Source: Paenibacillus macerans (GTDB taxonomy: Bacteria; Bacillota; Bacilli; Paenibacillales; Paenibacillaceae). From it: 64,000 bases of DNA. The stretch is from assembly GCF_023715465.1 (NCBI RefSeq), contig NZ_JAMBOE010000007.1:124001-188000 (forward strand), read 5' to 3'. This document shows positions 48,262 through 59,000 of this stretch, piece by piece; positions within the stretch are counted from its first letter, which is position 1, and every line of letters begins with the position of its first letter. The notes beneath the pieces were generated by a model. The model was given only the letters and a program-made list of their open reading frames with translations, was not told the DNA's origin and did not search any database. A program made the translations under genes and the position numbers.

Positions 48262-48600
48262 GTGTCTCCCTTCAAATCTTCCACCGGCCTTTACGAGAAC
48301 GTCGCCGGATTTCTTTGCTACTTGCTCGCCTTTGTGGGAGGCGTCGCATTTTTGGCCCTTGAACGAAGAAGCCGGTTTGTGCTGTTTCATGCCCTGCAAT
48401 CGGTCATGCTGTTCGGCGGGCTGATGCTGGCCCACGCGCTTTCCGGCTTCCTGCCGGTGATCGGCGTCGTCGTCAACCTGCTGCTGACCGCGCTGGGCGT
48501 CACGCTTTGGGTTGTGCTGATGCTGGCCGCGCTGCAGGGCAAATGGCTGAAGCTACCTTGGCTCGGCGAGCTGGCGGAAAAGCAGCTGCAGCGGATGTAG
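48262..48600 (+). CDS. DUF4870-type membrane protein
   Basis: A 112-aa protein with three transmembrane segments (NVAGFLCYLLAFVGGVAFLALE, RRSRFVLFHALQSVMLFGGLML, VVVNLLLTALGVTLWVVLMLAALQGKW). The RF..FHA.Q motif is typical of DUF4870/YtmL-like proteins of unknown function. GTG 48262 follows AAGGTGA. Probably co-transcribed with the glycosyltransferase. Confidence 0.8.
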   Translation: MSPFKSSTGLYENVAGFLCYLLAFVGGVAFLALERRSRFVLFHALQSVMLFGGLMLAHALSGFLPVIGVVVNLLLTALGVTLWVVLMLAALQGKWLKLPWLGELAEKQLQRM

Positions 48601-48645
48601 CAGGGTGTATGGGCTTGTCCAGTCCATTACCAGGAACCCGGCTTA

Positions 48646-50010
48646 TTAGCCCTGCAGAGCTTCCCCAGCCTCAGCCTTAGCCTCGGCCTCGGCCTCGACC
48701 TTGCGCGGTCCTCCCAGCCCGTTGAACAACAGGTTCATGACGATCGCCGTAACGCTGCCCGCCACGATGCCGTTATCCGCCAAAATGCGCAACGCCGCCG
48801 GCAGCCGGTCGAAAATATCCGGCTGCACCGTCACGCCCAGCCCCATGCCGACAGAGCAGGCGATAATCAGCAGATTTTCGTGCCGGTTCAAATCGACCTG
48901 ATCCCCCAGCATCCGGATGCCGGAGGACAGCACAAGCCCAAACAGCGCGATCATCGCCCCGCCGAGCACCGAAGTGGGCACAAGCTGCGTCAACGCGGCG
49001 ATTTTAGGCACGAAGCCGATCAGGATCAACAACCCGCCGGCGACCACGATCACGTCGCGGGTTTTGACCCGGCTCATTTGGACAAGGCCGACGTTTTGCG
49101 AATACGTGGTGTACGGGAACGAGTTGAAAATCCCCCCCAGAATGATCGCCAGCCCTTCGGCGCGGTAGCCGCGCGTCAAATCCTTCGATGTGATATCTTT
49201 GTCCACGATTTTGCCGAGCGCCATAAACACCCCGGTCGACTCGGCCACGCTAACGATCGCTACCAGAATCATCGTCAAAATCGCCGACGCATGGAAGGTC
49301 GGTTTGCCGAAATAAAAAGGCTGGATCGCATGAAACCAGCCCGCTTCCTTCAGCGGCGTCAGGTCCACTTTACCGGCCAGCGCAGCCGCGAGCGTCCCGA
49401 TGGTCAAGCCCAGCAGGACGGAAATGGAACGCGGAAACCCTTTGGCGAAACGGTTCATCAGGATGACGAACAACATCACCCCGAAGCCGAGCGCCAAATT
49501 AAGCGGGCTGCCAAAGTCCGGATTTTGGCCCGGGCTGCCGCCGCCCAGATCGGAAATGGCCACCGGAATCAAGGTAACCCCGATGATCGTTACAACCGAG
49601 CCGGTCACCACCGGCGGAAACAGGGCGATAAGCTTGCCGAACAAACCGGCAAACAGGAAAACGAACACCCCTGAGGCAATGATTGCCCCGTAAATGGCGG
49701 AGACTCCCATCCCGTCCTGCAGGCCGATGGCGATCATCGGCGAAACCGCCTGAAAGGCGCAGCCCAGCATCACCGGGAGCCCGATGCCGAAGAAGCGATT
49801 CCCCCATACCTGCAGCAGCGTCGCCACGCCACAGGCGAGCAAATCGATTGCGATCAGATAGGTAAGCTGCGCTTGCGTGAAGTTAAGCGCACCGCCGACG
49901 ATCAGCGGCACGATGACCGCGCCGGCATACATCGCCAGCACATGCTGGATGCCCAGCGAAAAAGTTTTAAGCGGATGCCTGTGATGCTGAAAAATGCGTT
50001 CTCGTTCCAT
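48646..50010 (-). CDS. pbuX: Xanthine permease, nucleobase:cation symporter-2 family
   Basis: A 454-aa permease with about 14 membrane segments and NCS2 motifs (AVSPMIAIGLQDGMGVSAIYGAIIASG; FSPY-like NSFPYTTYSQNVGLVQMS). It imports xanthine or a related purine. It follows xpt by 66 bp, as in xpt-pbuX operons, and is under the same riboswitch. A Glu/Ala-rich repeat tail (EAEAEAKAEAGEA) ends the protein. Confidence 0.9.
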   Translation of the reverse strand: MERERIFQHHRHPLKTFSLGIQHVLAMYAGAVIVPLIVGGALNFTQAQLTYLIAIDLLACGVATLLQVWGNRFFGIGLPVMLGCAFQAVSPMIAIGLQDGMGVSAIYGAIIASGVFVFLFAGLFGKLIALFPPVVTGSVVTIIGVTLIPVAISDLGGGSPGQNPDFGSPLNLALGFGVMLFVILMNRFAKGFPRSISVLLGLTIGTLAAALAGKVDLTPLKEAGWFHAIQPFYFGKPTFHASAILTMILVAIVSVAESTGVFMALGKIVDKDITSKDLTRGYRAEGLAIILGGIFNSFPYTTYSQNVGLVQMSRVKTRDVIVVAGGLLILIGFVPKIAALTQLVPTSVLGGAMIALFGLVLSSGIRMLGDQVDLNRHENLLIIACSVGMGLGVTVQPDIFDRLPAALRILADNGIVAGSVTAIVMNLLFNGLGGPRKVEAEAEAKAEAGEALQG

Positions 50011-50076
50011 GCTGAACTTTTCCCCCCAAAATTCGTTAATACGATGAATAACTGCAACTGCGTTTAGTTAATACGC

Positions 50077-50745
<669 letters not shown>

Positions 50746-50845
50746 CTACATTTCAGCTTAACGCCGCAAGCCTCCCGAACCTGTTTGGACAGCCGCTTGG
50801 CCTGGTAATCCCCGGGGACGCGAAAAGACGCGAAAAATAGAGCTC

Positions 50846-50913
50846 CTCCCGTAGTCCGATCATTTCCGGTGATCAGGTAGAAACATGCAGGCCAATCCCC
50901 GCACTTATACGAG
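50846..50913 (-). promoter_or_regulatory. Purine (guanine-class) riboswitch of xpt-pbuX
   Basis: On the minus strand the aptamer has the 5' segment CTCGTATAAG, the P2-L2 region ending before GTTTCTACC, L3 CCGGAAA between complementary TGATCA/TGATCG arms, and GACTACG. The C in GACTA, the position that distinguishes guanine from adenine aptamers, marks guanine/hypoxanthine specificity. Arms CTCGT and ACGGGAG form P1. High purine would favour the terminator at 50694-50733. A TATACT -10 lies about 40 nt upstream. Confidence 0.92.
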
Positions 50914-51063
50914 AAAAAACGTCGAACCTCTTTTAAGCAATGTCAGAAGTATAACGCAAATCGCCCAGGGAAATAAAGAGGGATTTCGTCCCTTTCTTGA
51001 ATATTTTGTAGAAATTCAGCGCCGGCCCTGTGACGGGGACGGAAAAATACGGCTTACAACAGC

Positions 51064-51369
51064 TTATATCGGCCGGAACTCGCGCGGCATGAGGTTGGAC
51101 AGCAGCGATTTTAACTCGCCGTCTTCCTTGTAGCTTTTCTCCCCCGTATCGAGGCGGCGCACCCGGATTTTGCTGTAATCGGCGCCGGAGCCGAGCGGCT
51201 CAAACACCAGGTTCTCCCGATCCGTCAGCCGCAGCTTATACCCCATTTCCTCAAACATTTTCAAAAAATCCGCTTCCGTCGGCAGCTTGCCTTCGTCCAA
51301 AAAGATAAGCCCCCTTAACTCCTTCGGTCCCTCACTGTGCATGACTTCAAAATGGACGATGCATTCCAT
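51064..51369 (-). CDS. Hypothetical protein, 101 aa
   Basis: A soluble acidic/basic mixed protein (MECIVHFEVMHSEGPKELRGLIFLDEGKLPTEADFLKMFEEMGYKLR). No membrane segment, metal site or known motif is visible. GGGAG lies about 10 nt before the ATG; a hairpin with GAGGGA/TCCCTC arms downstream near 50978-51000 may end its transcript. Monocistronic. Confidence 0.7.
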   Translation of the reverse strand: MECIVHFEVMHSEGPKELRGLIFLDEGKLPTEADFLKMFEEMGYKLRLTDRENLVFEPLGSGADYSKIRVRRLDTGEKSYKEDGELKSLLSNLMPREFRPI

Positions 51370-51551
51370 GCAAATTCACGCTCCCTGATCTCTATGGTTT
51401 GATGTTTATAGCATCCCCCGCCTTTTGGCGGGCATCCTAACTATTACTACGTATCATCTCCCCGATCAGCGGGAGGCTTTTGTGACATTCCGGTGAAATC
51501 ATCCAGAGCACTTTAAACACTTGCGCCAAATTTTCTCGCGAATCCGCAAGT

Positions 51552-52331
51552 CTAAATTTGCTCCGAGCCGCAATGCGGGCACCACTTGGTGCCTTTGACG
51601 AGCATAGACCCGCAGATTTGGCATTTAACGGTTGCGACCGTGATGCCTGGCGACGGTTTCTCCTCATCAGGCTGCTCCGCTTTTTGCGTCCATGAGCGAA
51701 TCCGCCGGTCAAGCTCCTCCTGGCGTCTGCGTTCCCGTTCAAGACTGCGCTGCAGCCGCTCCTCCGCCTCGGGATCGGCCGGTTCACGTACCGTGTCGCT
51801 GTCCCTCTTCTCCGCGGATTCAATCAGATCGGCCGAAAACAGCAGCTGCTCCAGGTCGATGCTTCGCTTGGTTTCCTTCTCGAGCGTTTCCGGCACAATG
51901 GGAGTTCTGGTATCCTCCACCGTCGGCGCCGCCGCCCTGGCTGGCTCGATCAAATCCTCGGGAAAAACCGATTTCCGTTTGACCAGCTTATGTCCGCAAT
52001 ACTGGCAGAAAACAGCGTCCTCAGCCACCGTCCGCCCGCACGCTCCGCACAAACGCTCGTTTTTGAGCTCGGCGACTTTGGCCCGGATCTCGTCCCGCTC
52101 CTCGGCCAGCAAATCGCAGGTTTTGGCCAAATCAAGCATCTCTTTCTCCGCATAAGACATGTCTTTCTTGCAGTAACCTTCGTAAAAAACCTCGCCCATT
52201 TTTTGATAGTACAAACCGAGTTCCCGTTCGATATTTGAAATTTGCGTATTAAGTTTTCCAATTTCAACGACGTTTTGCGCGCGATCGGTCACCTTGCCCG
52301 CACCATCTTTTAATCGTTGTAAAAAATTCAT
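51552..52331 (-). CDS. Zinc-ribbon coiled-coil protein
   Basis: A 259-aa protein: an N-terminal helical coiled coil (residues ~20-90), a zinc ribbon CGACGRTVAEDAVFCQYCG (~95-113), a charged helical stretch, and a C-terminal second zinc ribbon CQICGSMLVKGTKWCPHCG. Probably a structural or adaptor protein; the function is unknown. ATG 52331 has GGGGAGG 7-8 nt upstream, better than the longer frame to 52364. Confidence 0.82.
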   Translation of the reverse strand: MNFLQRLKDGAGKVTDRAQNVVEIGKLNTQISNIERELGLYYQKMGEVFYEGYCKKDMSYAEKEMLDLAKTCDLLAEERDEIRAKVAELKNERLCGACGRTVAEDAVFCQYCGHKLVKRKSVFPEDLIEPARAAAPTVEDTRTPIVPETLEKETKRSIDLEQLLFSADLIESAEKRDSDTVREPADPEAEERLQRSLERERRRQEELDRRIRSWTQKAEQPDEEKPSPGITVATVKCQICGSMLVKGTKWCPHCGSEQI

Positions 52332-52453
52332 GATGATTCCTCCCCGCGAAATATTCATTATCATACCAGATTTTTCACTCCAGTGAAAACCGCCCTAAGG
52401 CTTATGGCGCGGTATTTCGCCGTTTCGCCATATTGCTGAATGCGTTTTCTTTT

Positions 52454-52482
52454 TTGATTCGCCGCGGCGTTCACGGTACAAT
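52454..52482 (+). promoter_or_regulatory. Promoter of the small alarmone synthetase gene
   Basis: TTGATT, 17 nt, TACAAT, about 75 nt upstream of the start codon. A GCCGCGGCG palindrome fills part of the spacer. Confidence 0.55.
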
Positions 52483-52558
52483 TAAAGGGAGAGTTCCATT
52501 AACTAAAGAAGTGGAGTGGAAGCTTCATCAACCTGAACGTGATTAGGAGTAGATAGCC

Positions 52559-53275
52559 TTGAGCGTATTAGATACGAATTCAGACGACAGTGTGCTGAAG
52601 CAATTGGATTTAAGGGAGCTGTACCAGTGGGAGATCGGCGAGGATGAGCTGCGCAAGCTGGAGGAGTGGAAAAAGCTGCCCTTCCTGTACGAGCTTGCCC
52701 TGGATGAACTGGAGAACAAAATCAAGCTGATCCAAACGGAGTGGAAAATCCATAACGGGTACAGCCCGATCGAGCATATCAAATCCCGGATCAAAGAGCC
52801 GAAAAGCATTCTTCAAAAACTTGAACGTAAAGGCCTGGACCTGACCGTCGACAATATGGTGAACCAAATCCACGACATCGCCGGGATGCGGATCGTTTTT
52901 TCGTTCGTGCGCGACATTTACAGCCTGCTCGACCATCTGAAGCACCGCGAAGACATCACCGTCCTGGAGGTCAAGGATTACATTGAAAATCCTAAACCCA
53001 ACGGTTACCAGAGCCTGCACATCATCGTCGCCGTGCCGCTCACCTTGTTCGAAGGCCAGCGGTGGATGAAGGTCGAAATCCAGATGCGCACGCTCGCGAT
53101 GGATTTCTGGGCGAGCATGGAGCATATTTTGTACTACAAATACGACAAACAGGTGCCGCCGCACGTCGTGCGCGAGCTGTCCGAAGCAGCCAAAGCCGCC
53201 GATGCCCTGGACAAAAAAATGCACGGCCTGCGCAAGGAAATCATGGGCGTATCCGAAGCCGCTTTGCCGGAGTAG
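52559..53275 (+). CDS. Small alarmone synthetase (RelA/SpoT synthetase domain, YjbM/YwaC-like)
   Basis: A 238-aa stand-alone (p)ppGpp synthetase. Synthetase-domain motifs are IEHIKSRIKEPKSILQKLERKG, QIHDIAGMRIVFSFVRDIY, the substrate-binding PNGYQSLHIIV and EIQMRTLAMDFWASMEH. There is no hydrolase or regulatory domain. TTG 52559 has AGGAG 9 nt upstream. It makes the stringent-response alarmone from GTP/GDP and ATP. Whether it is the RelQ or RelP type cannot be settled by eye. Confidence 0.92.
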   Translation: MSVLDTNSDDSVLKQLDLRELYQWEIGEDELRKLEEWKKLPFLYELALDELENKIKLIQTEWKIHNGYSPIEHIKSRIKEPKSILQKLERKGLDLTVDNMVNQIHDIAGMRIVFSFVRDIYSLLDHLKHREDITVLEVKDYIENPKPNGYQSLHIIVAVPLTLFEGQRWMKVEIQMRTLAMDFWASMEHILYYKYDKQVPPHVVRELSEAAKAADALDKKMHGLRKEIMGVSEAALPE

Positions 53276-53361
53276 GTATGCGGTGCGGGCGGGTGCAAGC
53301 GAGTGAAGGCGGGGGGCGGACGAGGGTGAGCCGGCGGCGCCAGCTCTGCGCGGAGCGGAGG

Positions 53362-53551
53362 AATACCTGCAAAAAGTACAACTATTTCTGAGAATTAGCC
53401 GGCTTCCTCTGAAATAATTGCAAAAAGCGCAACTATTCCCCCGCACAAGTTCCAACTTCTTCAAAATATCAAAAAATAACTGCACTTTTTACATCTACTA
53501 GGCATTCTCTCGCTGGAACCGGCCGGAATAACTGCATATTTGCAGCTATTT
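53362..53551. repeat. Four-unit intergenic element, family D
   Basis: Units resembling AATAACTGCA-N3-TGCAGCTATTT start at 53362, 53413, 53475 and 53527, spaced 51, 62 and 52 bp, the same geometry as families A and B. It lies between convergent genes. Two 22-bp direct repeats (TTTGCAGCACCTTCTTC-like) follow at about 53561-53604. Confidence 0.82.
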
Positions 53552-53634
53552 CGGCTTCTTCGTTAGTTTGCAGCACCTTCTTCGTCAACTTGCAGCGCCT
53601 TCTTCGCCCCTTCTCCTCCGCCGCATCCAAACCT

Positions 53635-54003
53635 TTATTTTGCCATACTTAACTTTTCAATCGCTTGCTGTTCGGATGGCATAAAAAAGAGAGCATTCCC
53701 GCTGTTGGATTCATAGATGAAGTCCCGCAGGCTTTTACTGGCATACCCCGAAAAATCCCCTACGATGGCAACCTTCGCCTGGTAATTGATGAATTTCTGA
53801 ACAATCTCGCCCGCAAGGCCGGTTTTTAGATCAAAAAAGCTTTCGTTTATCAGGGACTTGTCTATCACAATTCGATCGCAACCTGTTTCATATCGTACGG
53901 TGGCCATAAGATCCAAAGCAGACTGAACGTCATATATGACCACTTCGCTGCTGCTCACAACAGCGATTTCTTTTCCGTTAGCTTCTAACTTTTTGATTTG
54001 CAC
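53635..54003 (-). CDS. DUF4180 domain protein
   Basis: A 122-aa STAS-like protein of the DUF4180 family (KEIAVVSSSEVVIYDVQSALDLMATVRYETGCDRIVIDKSLINESFFDLKTGLAGEIVQKF..., VAIVGDFSGYASKSLRDFIYESN). Its role is unknown. GTG 54003 has GAGGAGG 6 nt upstream. It is preceded by a degenerate TetR-like fragment that may once have regulated it. Confidence 0.85.
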   Translation of the reverse strand: MQIKKLEANGKEIAVVSSSEVVIYDVQSALDLMATVRYETGCDRIVIDKSLINESFFDLKTGLAGEIVQKFINYQAKVAIVGDFSGYASKSLRDFIYESNSGNALFFMPSEQQAIEKLSMAK

Positions 54004-54242
54004 AGCGATCCTCCTCGTTGGATTCCGTTATTTTTTAGCGATAAACCTTTGGATTGGATATAATCATGACACATCAAGCGGTTATCTTCGCCCTTATCCA
54101 GCGTAAGGCCGTCCATTCCGTGCTTGCTGATGCAGGTCAACGTGGTATTGAGGACTTCCGCACGGCGCTTTGGCTCCATTCCTAATTTGGGTAAAGAATA
54201 GGTCAGTTCGCTCCTTCTGTCAAGTTCTCTATAGAGATACAA
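53985..54242 (-). pseudogene. TetR-like N-terminal fragment
   Basis: An 85-codon frame contains KRRAEVLNTTLTCISKHGMDGLTLDK, which resembles the first helices of TetR regulators, but the helix-turn-helix and ligand domain do not follow; the frame runs into unrelated residues and into the start of the DUF4180 gene. No good ribosome binding site is seen. It is most likely a deletion remnant. Confidence 0.4.
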
Positions 54243-54290
54243 ACCCTGCCGAAGAACCGCTCTTGTTTAGTGCGTTGTCAGAATCGCACA

Positions 54291-54319
54291 GAAAAAACCG
54301 ACCCTTTCGGATCGGTTAA
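54291..54319 (-). terminator. Intrinsic terminator
   Basis: On the minus strand AACCGATCC pairs with GGGTCGGTT, followed by TTTTTTC. It would stop transcripts coming from the helicase/Gly-Ser gene side. Confidence 0.75.
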
Positions 54320-54344
54320 AAGCCCAACCGCCGGCTGGGCCTGC

Positions 54345-54543
54345 AAAATAGCGGAACTTTATGTACCTATTACCTGAAGCCAGACTTGTTCATCTCCATT
54401 AGCGACATTTTTTGTCCTTATTTCCCTATGAAGGGGCCGAAACGCGGGCATTTCCTTGCAATTCGAGAAAATAACGACATAAATTGCCTCTATTTTTCTC
54501 AAATGGATGGATACCACCTGAATAAGGACATTTTATGCCCTTA
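54345..54543. repeat. Four-unit intergenic element, family C
   Basis: Units of A-rich/CTATTT-ended inverted repeats at 54345-54372, 54397-54423, 54468-54497 and 54521-54543; centres are about 52, 72 and 50 bp apart. It is followed 70 bp later by a family B element. Confidence 0.7.
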
Positions 54544-54612
54544 ACTGGGGGGACTGAACCACTAGCGTTACATCAAATCTGACAAGATACACATTTCTAG
54601 CCACAAAACTTT

Positions 54613-54799
54613 TCTAACGGTTGCCACAACCGTTATTTGTTCCAAAAACGTTGATTTCAAATTGTAACGGTTGCCATGGTGCTTATTTCAATTAAAACCG
54701 GCTATTTTTGCCTAGATAAAGGCAAATAACGGCGATCACAACCGTTAGAATTTAGAAAAGGTCTTTTTTCGTAAAATAACAGCTGCTACAACCGTTAGA
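54613..54799. repeat. Four-unit intergenic element, family B, copy 3
   Basis: Forward units TCTAACGGTTG... at 54613-54640 and 54663-54690, reverse units ...ACAACCGTTAG at 54723-54749 and 54773-54799. Centres are about 50, 60 and 50 bp apart, the same ++-- order as the copies at 5449 and 40153. Confidence 0.88.
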
Positions 54800-54997
54800 T
54801 CTCCGGCGGACAATAGTTTCGATTCGAAAACTTGAGCTATTGCTAAAATCTGGAAAGTACCAGAGCTACAACTTGTATTGTGCAAAAGTTTATGCAACGC
54901 TATTGTGACTGAACAGCCGCGGCTTCATCACGGTCAGCGATGCGCTTTGCCGCTGCGGGGCCGGCGGACTGCGCTGGGGCCGGGCACGGGCGGCGCG

Positions 54998-56077
54998 TCA
55001 GCGCGGCTTGCCGCGCAAAGGGGCGGCGAGCCGCTCGGCCCGCTGCCGCACCTGGGCGGCGACGAGCGCCAGCCCCTGCGCCGCGCCGGGCACGCCGGGC
55101 AGCAGCGCCGCCCACGGCGCCGGGTCCGGGCCGCCCGGCGGCTCGCCGGCCGCGTCCGGGCGGCCCAGTTCCACGCCAAGGTCGTGGAACTCCGGCCCCG
55201 GCTCGTGCAGCCGGCCCTGCTCCGCCGCCTCGGCGAGCCACTCGGCCAGGGCCGCGCCGCCGCCGCCCGGCCCGGACGCCCGGCGCTCGCCTTCGCGCGG
55301 CCCGGCGGCCTGGCGCAGCGCCGCCTCGGGGTCCGGCAGCGGCGCAGCGGCCGCCCAGGCGGCCAACACGGCGCCGGCCAGCGCCTCGGGCGCCCAGCCG
55401 AGCGCCTTCAGGCGCAGCGCGGCGTCCCGCGCCCAGGCGGCCTCGGCGGCGGCGATGGCTTCGGCCGCCCGCACGCAGCCGGGCGCGCCGCAGGCGCAGC
55501 GCACGCCGCCGCCACTGATGCTGCCGCCGCTATCGCCTCCGCTGCTGCCTTCGCTACTACTGCCACTGCCGCCACTATCGCCGTTGCCTTCGCCGCTGCC
55601 ACCACTATCGCCCCTGCCCCTTCCGCTACTGCCAACGCCACCGCTGCTACCGCGACCGCCATCACTACTGCCACTGCCACTGCCACTGCCACCGCCATCG
55701 TCACCGCTACTACTGCCACCGCCATCGCCGCTATCGCCGTTGCCGCGACCGTTGCCTCCGCTGTCGCCTTCGCCGTCACTACTGCCACCGCCACCGCCAT
55801 TACCGTCACTGCCGGCCCCCTCCGCTGCCTCGCGCCACGGCGGGCGCTCCGGCAGCAGCGTCGCGATCCCGGCGGCCCCGCGCTCCAGCAGCGCGGCCAG
55901 CGCCCGCGGCTGCTCCTGCAGCAGCCGCAGCAGGGCGCGGCCCGCCCGCTCCCGCTCCGCCGCCGGAGCCAAGGGGAGCGTCACCGCATGCTCCCCTCCT
56001 ATTTTGCAGACCAGCCCGTCTGCCGTAAGGCTCAGGGAGAACTCCCTCCCCTCCGCCAACGATGCCACGCGGCTCAT
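54998..56077 (-). CDS. Gly/Ser-rich protein with a degenerate SWIM-like motif, paired with SNF2 helicase
   Basis: A 359-aa protein from a very GC-rich stretch. Residues ~88-190 are almost only Gly, Ser, Asp and Asn, encoded by short imperfect GGC-AGT type repeats. A CACGAPGC cluster follows, like a SWIM zinc finger (CxCxnCxH) but with Arg in place of His. The C-terminal third is Ala/Leu-rich and helical. It overlaps the helicase stop by 4 nt (ATGA). In Bacillus the helicase YwqA is paired with the SWIM protein YwqB, so this may be a diverged YwqB equivalent. Identification rests mainly on position. Confidence 0.55.
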   Translation of the reverse strand: MSRVASLAEGREFSLSLTADGLVCKIGGEHAVTLPLAPAAERERAGRALLRLLQEQPRALAALLERGAAGIATLLPERPPWREAAEGAGSDGNGGGGGSSDGEGDSGGNGRGNGDSGDGGGSSSGDDGGGSGSGSGSSDGGRGSSGGVGSSGRGRGDSGGSGEGNGDSGGSGSSSEGSSGGDSGGSISGGGVRCACGAPGCVRAAEAIAAAEAAWARDAALRLKALGWAPEALAGAVLAAWAAAAPLPDPEAALRQAAGPREGERRASGPGGGGAALAEWLAEAAEQGRLHEPGPEFHDLGVELGRPDAAGEPPGGPDPAPWAALLPGVPGAAQGLALVAAQVRQRAERLAAPLRGKPR

Positions 56078-59000
56078 CCGATCCCTCCTTCCAGAATGCT
56101 GTCCGTCTGCAGCGCAATCAGACTGCGCAGCTCGTCATCGCTCATTTCCGTCAGCCACTGCTCACCGGAGCCAACGACCTGCTCTGACAGCGCTTTTTTC
56201 CGCTCGATCAATTCATCGATCCGTTCTTCAAGCGTCCCCTGGCAAATCAGCTTATGCACTTCGACGTTTTTCTCCTGGCCGATGCGGAACACCCGATCCG
56301 TCGCCTGGTTCTCCACCGCCGGATTCCACCAGCGGTCATAGTGGACAACATGGTTCGCCCGCGTCAGATTCAGGCCCACGCCGCCGGCTTTCAGCGACAG
56401 CACGAACAGCGGCGAGCCGCCGCCTTCCTGAAACAGCCGCACCATGCGGTCCCGGTCCGCTTTCGCCACGCCGCCGTGCAGGAAAAACGGCCGTTCCCCG
56501 TACCGGTCGGCCAAAATCTCCTGCAGCAGCTCACCCATCCGCACATACTGCGTAAAAATCAGCGCCGCTTCCCCGCTGTCCGTAATGATGTCCAACAGGT
56601 CGCCAAGCCGCTCCAATTTACCGGACCGCAAAACCGGATTTCCGGTGCGGGTTCTCCCCGCCACCAGATCAGGGTGATCGCAAATTTGCTTCAACCGGGT
56701 CAGCGAGGCCAGCACCAGTCCTTTTCGGGCAATGCCGCCCTGCCCGCCGATGTTTGCCAGCAGTTCCTCCGTCACCGACCGGTATAGACGGGTTTGCTCC
56801 GCGGTAAGCGCGCAGTAGGATTTCAGCTCGATTTTTTCGGGCAGATCCTTGCGGATATCCGGATCGCTTTTCAAGCGGCGCAGCATAAACGGCGCAACCA
56901 ACCGGCGCAGCTTCTGCAGCTCGCCGGTCTGCTCATCGGCCCCAGCCTGGTAACGTGCGCGAAAAGACGCACTGGACCCCAAATAACCGGGATTGAGGAA
57001 ATGAAAAATCGACCACAATTCGCTGAGCCGGTTTTCCACCGGCGTTCCGGTCATGGCGATCCGATGGATCGCGCTCAACTTCATCACGCTTTGGGCCTGC
57101 TTAGTCCCGAAGTTTTTGATGTACTGGGCTTCATCCAACACCACCGTCCCCCACTCCATCGCCCGCAGTTCCCCGGCGTCCCGGCCGGCCAACTGATACG
57201 TAGTCAGAATCACGTCGCAGTCACGACACGCTTCAACGAACTGCTCCCCGTGGCAGCGGCCGCTACCGTGATGGACGTACAGCCTGAGCTCGGGGGCGAA
57301 GCGGCTTAATTCGCGCTGCCAGTTTCCGAGCAGGGAAGTCGGGCAAACGATCAAGGATTGGCCGGCAAAGCGGCTGGCATTGTCCAGCAATACGCTGATA
57401 ACCTGCACGGTTTTACCGAGTCCCATATCATCCGCCAGCAGGGCGCCGAAACCGAGCTCCCGCATCGCGGCGAGCCATTGGTAGCCCCGCTCTTGATACG
57501 GCCGCAGCGTACCGTTAAGCCCGGGTGGAACCGGCCGGGGCCGGGAGCTTCGGGCCAAGCCGCCTTCGATCAGCAGGGTGAGCATTCCCGCCGTCTCGAT
57601 GCTCTCGACTTCCACGCCGTCAAACAACGCTTCGCCCGCGCCGCTGGAAAGATGCATCAGTTCGCGGAACGTCAGCGCGCCGTTTTCATGGCGTTTCATG
57701 AATTTCAGAACCTGACGGATTTCCTTGTTATCGATCTCGATCCATTCACCGCGAAAAAAAACGAGCGGCGTTTTCGCCGCAGCCAGCTCGGCCAGCTCCT
57801 CCCGCGAAATTTCCCGGCCGTCCAGCACCGCCGCCGCCTCAAATGCGACCAGCTGCTCAACGCCCATCCGGGGCGTTTCCTGCACGCCGTCTCCCGCCCA
57901 GCCCTGGGTTTTAAGGCGGATGCCGGTAGTACGGCGGCCCTGCCGGGTCCAGCGCGAGGGCATCTGTACCGTGACCCCGTTTTTGCGCAGGGTTGACACC
58001 GATTTACTGAGGAACGAATACACCTGCTCCGGCGCCAGCAGCAAACCATCCGGCCGGGGCCCATCCAGCGCGGCGGCGATTTCCGGGGACACCTCCGCCG
58101 CTTTGGCCAGCCGCAGCAGCGCCTGTTCCTGCACGTTTTGGTAGAGCCGCCCGCGAATCTCCATATCCCGCTGCGGATAACTCCAAATAAGCCGCAGCGG
58201 AAGCAGCACCTCGGCATCCTCGGCCCCTTCCGCCCAAAACGTCAGCCGCCACAGCGGCAGATTTGGAGCTTCGCCCTCTGCCTTTGCCCCCGGCTCGTAT
58301 TCCCCATCCGGTTCGATGCGCAGACATAAGCGGAAGCTCCCTGTCTCCGGCGCTCCTGCTTCCTGTGCAGGAGACCTTGGCCTGCCGCCTCCGGCTCCCG
58401 CGATCTCCTCCGTCAATTGCTCCAGCTCCACCGTGCTTCCCTGTATGTCCACCGGTTGTCCGCCGCTAAGCAGCCCGTTCCACCACAGCTCGGCCAGCGG
58501 CGAATACCCCCTGCGGTAATCCGCACGGCTCGGATTCAGCTTCCGGCCAAGTTCGCCGGCCGCAGCCCTGGTCTCATGATCGATCATCGCCATCAAAAAG
58601 GAATGCAGGACCGACATTTGCCGATCGAGAAGCGCCCCTTCTTCTTCAGCGGCACCGGTTTGCACCGCGGCCAGGCAGACGGGAGGCATGGAGCCGGCCA
58701 ACTGCCGGAACCGTTTCGCATCCCGCTCCGCCGTCAGCAGCGGCCCCCAGGCCGAGCGCAGCAGCGCCTGCGCGCCGCGGCGGCGCCCGCCGGCCGACAC
58801 CGGCCTGCTTCCCGGCGCGATCTGCCCCCGCAGCAGCAGCTCCAGCGCAAACTGCGCCGCCTTGCTCCAATAGCTCATCTCTGCCCCGGGTTTGATCCCT
58901 TGTGCTTCCCAGTCCGTCTTCTCCCAAGCCAGCAGAAGCCGCCAAGCTTCCGGCACGGGAAGCGCCAGCCCTTCAAGCGTTCGGCCGATCAGGCTTTTAC

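Noticed and set aside
50885..51133. Plus-strand open frame of 82 codons near the riboswitch
   Set aside because: It is antisense to the purine aptamer and to the hypothetical gene at 51064 and has no start signals.
54878..56555. Very long plus-strand open frames (about 490-515 codons) opposite the Gly/Ser-rich gene
   Set aside because: They arise from the extreme GC content and repeats of the minus-strand gene; they are rich in Pro/Ala/Arg, have no ribosome binding site, and run into the helicase gene.
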